A DNA stretch of 64,000 nucleotides from Tillus elongatus (Eukaryota; Arthropoda; Insecta; Coleoptera; Cleridae). The notes under the pieces are model-generated. The model searched no databases, had not been told where the DNA came from, and was given only the letters and a program-made list of their open reading frames with translations. The position numbers and the translations under genes were made by a program. Within the stretch, counting starts at the first letter, position 1. Every line of letters begins with the position of its first letter. Shown one piece after another: positions 58,985-64,000 of the stretch. Location of the stretch: NCBI GenBank assembly GCA_964006375.1, contig OZ023269.1:129093309-129157308 (forward strand), written 5' to 3'.

Positions 58985-60340
58985 CATATAAAAAGTCTGG
59001 ACGCAAATGTACAAAAAATTTTTGAAAATAAACCTAAAACGTTTGCGAGGAAACTGGTTTCGTAGTCAACGAACCTTAGGTTAGTAGAAGTGGTGGGGCG
59101 GCCAGCGCCAGGTAAATAGGCCACAATAGGCCACAATAGGCCCTTTTTGCCAACCCCGGGAACCCAGCAACCATGCTCTACACTTCCTCGGTTCCGTCGC
59201 CAAACCGCCTCAACCTCGAAATGAAGGCCATGACGGTCTTCCATTGGACGGTACTTACCTGGTTCCTCTGCAGAGTCCTCAAACCGAACAGTTCTGTTCG
59301 AAGACTCCCAAAAGCCTCGCATTCACACAGGTAGTGGACGTAGAAGACATCTCTTCATTCTCGCCGCATTCCTGGCAAACGGGCTCCCTCTGGACACCTA
59401 TCAATGTGAGGTGTCTTCTAAGAGCACAGTGACCTGTCAGCACCTTAAGAATGCGGCGAAGCGCAGGTCGACTCCTACCGAGTAGCCAGACAGTCTTATC
59501 TCTGTCCGGCCCCTCCACAATGTCCCTCGGCTGTCTACAGCCACCGGCCGACCCCCAGTGCCTCTCCATGGCCTCCTCAGTCCACCTGTCTAAGGCGACA
59601 GAGACTGTCTTCCTACTTATGCCTATCGCAGGCTCCGGGCCACAGAACGGCCGTCGGGAATCAAGTCTTGCGAGATCATTCGCCACCTCATTCCCCGCTA
59701 CGCCACAGTGTCCCGGAACCCACACCAGTTGCACCTCCTTTGTCCTGGCTAGTCCTTTTCATATTTCTCAGGGCTCATCATCACATCCTATCGATTATCT
59801 ACAGACAGGATAGCGCACACCTCCGTTTAGAATGCCGTGGTATATGCATCCAGGGCATAACTCTCGCGCACCCCTAGGCTGTTGATGTATATTCCTCCCT
59901 CGGAGGATTGTTGATCCTCCAGGCGCGATCCGTCGGGAAAACAGACCAGGTTTGCGGGCTGGAATGCAACCTCATTTTCCCTCCACTGATCCCTACTTGG
60001 GATTCTGAGAATATATGGCCTAGTCAACCTAATATCGTCCTCTGCATTCCGTACCTTGATGGTGGAAATCGGAATTTCCTTTTCCACCTCCTTGGCGACT
60101 CTTGCATGTCCTATTTAGGCTCCCTCTCCGCACCATTTTCCAGAGTCTCGCATTCTAAGATGCGACGCCATAGCCTCCCGTCTGATACAGATGGAAAGCG
60201 GTGGCTGCATTAGCCAGACCTCTAGCGCGGCTGAGGGTGTCGTTCTCATAGCGCCTGTGAAAAACTTAGGTTAATAGCAAATTCAGTTATTAAAGTTTAA
60301 AGCATTTAATGAAAATTATCTATGCTGCGTCTAGATTTTT
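58985..60340 (+). repeat. MITE A split by an R1/I-type LINE
   Basis: First half 58985-59090 ending CTTAGGTTAGTAG; second half 60269-60340 starting ACTTAGGTTAATAG. The shared CTTAGGTTARTAG is the likely target duplication. The first terminal repeat has an internal deletion after GTCTGGACGCA. Confidence 0.7.
59091..60268 (-). pseudogene. R1/I-type LINE 3' half: RNase H and zinc knuckle
   Basis: Minus-strand reading from 60268: RT C-terminal tail (REAMASHLRMRDSGKWC), VEKEIPISTIKVRNAEDDIR, RNase H start CFPDGSRLED (usual FTDGS) with GGIYINSLGV at 60087-59827, then after frame changes MQLVWVPGHCGVAGNEVANDLARLDS (59734-59650), the RNase H C-terminus. Next come the spacer, LTGHCALRRHLTLIGV and CQECGENEEMSSTSTTC, a CX2C knuckle whose histidine is lost. 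The 3' UTR reaches 59091 with tandem AGGCCACAAT. Same class as 23690-25099 but a different family. Frameshifts make it dead. Confidence 0.82.
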
Positions 60341-61208
60341 TTATTACACACATGCCTCATATTTCAATAAAAAAAAGCCAAAACGCAATAATATAAGGGA
60401 TGTTCGAAAAACAATTGTAGGATTCACCAACGACTTATGGTCCGCCCTGTGATTGTCAACATAATTATATAACATGCAGCTCAAGACATCTTATTATTAA
60501 CGTATACAAATTTTTTTCGCATTTTGTATAATAACAATTATGTTTAGCTTTACAGTAGAAATTCGTCACCCTGTATATGTGTAAATAAATAAAAATTGAA
60601 ACTCATTTGAAGAAATTTTATTAAAATTCAAATGTCTGGGTCTCCTCATTAACGAATTTTTTCTACGAAAATTAGCTAAAAATTATAGACCGTTAAACCA
60701 TAAACTTAACTAAAACTCCTGCTTAAGCATCAGAGAAAGGGTCTATTTGAAATGAATTTTCTGTAAATATTTTTGTAAAATGAAGGACAGTGACGGTTGG
60801 AGTTTGCAGAACACTCTTCTTACGACATTTTATTTACATAACCCGTATTGGTATCAGGTTCTTTGCCTAGATGTTGCCAAATTTAAAATCGAGACTTTGA
60901 CGTTTTGAGAAAAACCCCAATTTTTTTTCTTTAAATGCCTATAACTTTTTGTCTTTAAACTTACCGACTTACAGATTTTGGTACATGGCTCACTCTTTAT
61001 AACAAGAACACGCCTACCAAATCTGGTTGCCCTTACTTTGTTATTGTTATTTCCGGAGATATAAATTTCTGCCGAAAGAAAATACAAAATTTGCCGGGAA
61101 AACCTGGGCCGATTTTCCTGGCTAACGAACTTATCCAAGCCACTTGCAAAAGGAAAGTACGTACCAAATTTGATCAAAATCTGCCCATTATTTTTTGAAT
61201 TAATAGTG

Positions 61209-61306
<98 letters not shown>

Positions 61307-61425
61307 ACTGATCCTGGATGTGGTTTCTAGGTGGCCTACTTCGTGCTCATTTGATGAATTTTTTTCAAAATTCAAAAGTCAGGATCTCCTCATTAGTGAT
61401 TTTCTTTAAGAAAATTCACTAAAAA
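60341..61425 (+). repeat. Composite X unit: block B, left arm, (TA)n (61210-61302), right arm
   Basis: Continues from MITE A at 60340. Block B 60341-60960, left arm 60961-61209, TA core, right arm ending in the hairpin AGTGATTTTCTTTAAGAAAATTCACT. Confidence 0.78.
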
Positions 61426-62254
61426 GTAGATATCTTATTTTAAAACGTTTTTTTTTTATTTATTAATGTGTCTCAACATAAGCAATAGTAATATATTTTT
61501 TGCAAATTAATTATACAGTATATCTTACATAGAGGCAGTGCTTGTGCATGTAAACAATACAATTTTTATATAAATATCCAAATAAAAATGTCAAAAACCT
61601 TTTAAACTGTCGCTTCCATATTTTCTTTAAATTTTCAAATAGAAAAACATTATAATCATTGTTCAGAGAACAATAGGGTTTGCTGAAGGGTAGTAGCAAT
61701 CGTAGAAACATAATTATTAAAAAACAGTAAAATAATATGTAAAGCTAGTTTAGGAAAATTCTCTACACTAAGTAATGTAAATATTGCATATAATTAGAGG
61801 TCATAATTGTATCGATAACATTGGCATTGAAACTATTACATTATTATGTAAACAGTAAACATGGTAAAATTGCAGCGTACAAGGAACGCAGAACTGCTGA
61901 AGTCTGCAATTTTGGAAGGACGCAAACTGATTAAAAAACTATAAGTAGTATTTGTTGATAAACATTAAGAGACAGTTAATTTAGATTGCTTAAGATGTAA
62001 AGACGCGACACTTGTGATTTAATTATTTAAACATAATAACACTGTTCAATTAAGATTCATGATGTAAACAGTCCGAGTTAAAATTTCCTTTATTTAGTTA
62101 GTGCGTAGGCATTGTTAAGTTTGTGAGTTATTAAAGTTATAATTACATCGTTACTTATGTCTACATTCGCCTAGTTCGACGAGTTTATTCCTTCAATTAT
62201 CCTCCGCTCCTTAAACATGGTCCTTCGAGCTAATATTTCTATTGGATCCATCTT
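61426..62254. other. No gene seen
   Basis: AT-rich; nothing recognised. Confidence 0.5.
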
Positions 62255-62350
62255 ATTTCATCTCCATTTGGAGAATCCAAACCGCCACAACACATTTCTA
62301 AAAAAACCTGACGATCATTTCACTAACCAAATTAGCGTCATCAGAGGATA
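62255..62350 (-). mobile_element. Penelope-like terminal repeat with hammerhead-like motif
   Basis: TTGGAGAATCCAAACCGCCA and the minus-strand motif CTGATGA (62344-62338) / helix II / GAAAT / GATC / GTC. Confidence 0.6.
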
Positions 62351-62364
62351 AAAAGTACTAGTTT

Positions 62365-62458
62365 CACAAGTGCTTGTTTTCTTCTCTATAACCTGTCACC
62401 TTTTACGGCATCATCAGACAGGAGGAAAAAAATACAGAGAGGAAAGCAAGCACTTGTG
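62365..62458. repeat. Inverted repeat, 23-base arms
   Basis: CACAAGTGCTTGTTTTCTTC (62365) and its complement GGAAAGCAAGCACTTGTG (ending 62458), two mismatches; the loop holds GCATCATCAGACAGG. Confidence 0.8.
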
Positions 62459-62545
62459 GAGTCAAAGAAGAAGTATCTACATCTGTATTTCATATGGAAT
62501 GGTTTCACGAAGTAAGGGCAACGACAATTAATGGATTAAAAAAAG
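62446..62545 (-). mobile_element. SINE S3 3'-end fragment
   Basis: AGCACTTGTGGAGTC, ATGGAATGGTTTCACGAAGT and AAGGGCAACGACAAT match the S3 body end. Confidence 0.65.
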
Positions 62546-62857
62546 TTTTACAAAATGTTTAGAAGAGATAATGGAACTTCATATGTTTTGTGATTTATTT
62601 TCTCAGGTATTTCAATTTACACAAATAGTCTGCTTGATAACACCATTAGAAGGTAATTGTATATCTCTGGTAACTCTATTCCAATTTCATGTAGCGCTAG
62701 CTAATCAACATGAGGCTATATTTAACATGGAGTATATACAAGGGTAAAATAATATGTAAGTTCAATTCTTTCAAATTGGAATACTTGCAATATTAAGTTT
62801 CGAAAACAGAACCATAAGACATTCTTAATTTTTTTTATTTCGTTTTTTTTTTTTTTA

Positions 62858-64000
62858 TTTCAACAACACACCACGACGGCTCACAGCCTAAATACTATCG
62901 TACCGTGGGTGTCGACAAGAAGGGAAGAGGCAACTTGTTAATTCTAGACTTGAAGGTTTGGAGGTTCGGAGGAGAAGGAAAAACATGTGCCGGCAAGGAA
63001 TTCCACAGCTTGGAAGTACTCGGGGCAAAAGAGCGGGCATAACAAGATGTTCTACGTCTGGTGACCTGGACAGTAAAAGGGTGCATTCGCTCTGTTCCCC
63101 TGGTAGATCTTTTGGGGGCAGCAGGTGGAGGAACTATGGAAGAAAGCTTCCCTGAGCAGTGCCCGTGCAGGTATCTGTAAAAGAGAAAGAGGTCATCAAC
63201 GGCACGTCGCTGGGCAAGGGATGACAGCCTTTGGGTGAGGGTAGGGTCACCGATGAGACGTATACCTCTCTTCTGAATGGAGTCCAGGATAGCGAGTGTA
63301 GAAGCGGCAGCGGCACCCCAGATGTGAGAGCAGTATTGAAGGTTTGACCTTATTTGTGAAGTACATAAAGTATAGAGATTAGCTGGTGAAAAGTATTTGC
63401 GAGCCCGGAAGAGGAAACCTAATTTCTTAGCAGCCACTTCTGCAATTGATGTGACATGTTGGTGCCAATTGAGATTTTGATCCACTGAAATCCCAACAAG
63501 TGAAAAGGACTCAATACTTTGAATAACTTGGTTGTTCATTGTGATGGGTCTTTGATGAAGTTGAATTGTATTCTACTCCCCCAGTCTCATATTTTTTGGA
63601 AATCCACAGAGACAGAAGCGTCCATGAGTCTGCGATCCTCATCTAATTGGGCTAAAGAGACAGGCTTAGAATGTTGTATATTTGAGTGGAGGGTGCTGTC
63701 ATCTGCGTAACTGTGAATTGGGTTGGATGTGCAAGAGAGGAGGTCATTGATGTGAAGAAGAAACAAAGTAGGGGCTAAAGCTGAACCTTGAGGGACTCCT
63801 GCATTAATTGGATACAGTTTAGAGGAATGGCCATCCACGACAACAAAAATGCTCCGGTTGGAGAGGAAATTTGCTGTCCAGGTACAGAGTTTTGGTGGTA
63901 GGCCTTGGCCGGAAGTTTATTAAGCAGCGCTGCGTGCCAGACCTGGTCGAATGCTTTGAATATGTCTAGAGGGACAATCTGGGCTTCACCGTGTAGTTCC
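62858..64000 (-). pseudogene. LINE J2 (Jockey-type), runs off the window end
   Basis: Poly-T (62843-62856), 3' UTR, then minus-strand C-terminus RRRTSCYARSFAPSTSKLWN up to a frame 63539-62895. A deletion of roughly 80 bases near 63550 removes the stretch between the palm and the MNNQVIQS segment. Further upstream 63838-63587 reads SSKLYPINAGVPQGSALAPTL and HSYADDSTLHSN (YADD intact). At the window end motif A is read (KAFDQVWHAALL, one base lost near 63905). The 5' end lies outside the window. Confidence 0.9.

Overview
The window looks like nuclear DNA from an arthropod, probably an insect. It is strongly AT-rich and packed with metazoan transposable elements: Jockey-type and R1/I-type LINEs, an R4/Dong-like LINE, Penelope-like elements, Tc1/mariner transposons, tRNA-derived SINEs, MITEs and long (TA)n arrays. 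I cannot name the species. I see no convincing host protein-coding gene and no bacterial gene organisation. The coding signals are all remnants of mobile elements. The only cellular-type RNA gene sequence is one 5S rRNA-like copy.

Layout. Positions 1-3160 hold a Jockey-type RT fragment, a decayed Penelope-like GIY-YIG domain, and a Dong-like LINE flanked on both sides by (TAA)n; the (TAA)n continues into the tail of a SINE. Positions 3160-12.1 kb are SINE, MITE and hAT-like material plus the first of many copies of a composite repeat (called X here): MITE A end - block B - (TA)n core - right arm ending in a hairpin. Positions 12.8-16.6 kb hold a scattered Penelope-like element (connector, RT, terminal repeats) interrupted by LINE J2, a mariner fragment and LINE J1. 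Positions 17.0-19.1 kb show LINE J1 with a 13-bp target duplication, inserted exactly at the 5' edge of a sequence that folds as a canonical hammerhead ribozyme. Positions 20-26 kb hold SINE-in-SINE nesting, an R1/I-type LINE with an open RNase H region, and a J2 copy. Positions 27-33.5 kb hold an inverted-repeat element, the 5S-like gene, a LINE ORF1 (gag) split by a SINE, and a J2 copy open for 401 codons. Positions 35-50 kb are more composite X units, a J1 copy, a second hammerhead-bearing repeat and a degenerate GC-richer minisatellite. Positions 51-64 kb hold J2 copies, three-part mariner/X nesting with a 314-codon transposase, an inverted cluster of hammerhead-like motifs, and a second R1/I-type LINE nested in a MITE.

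How the parts relate. The (TA)n cores of X units repeatedly serve as landing sites: mariner copies, two inverted-repeat elements, LINE J1 and another LINE RT fragment all abut or split them. X units at several loci share the same internal order and the same junction with a tRNA-derived SINE, so they were probably amplified as composites. Self-cleaving-RNA-like motifs occur in at least three repeat families. One family has a textbook core; the Penelope-linked families carry the same single extra pyrimidine between the conserved CUGANGA box and helix II in every copy. These ribozyme-like motifs and the nesting order are the most interesting content.
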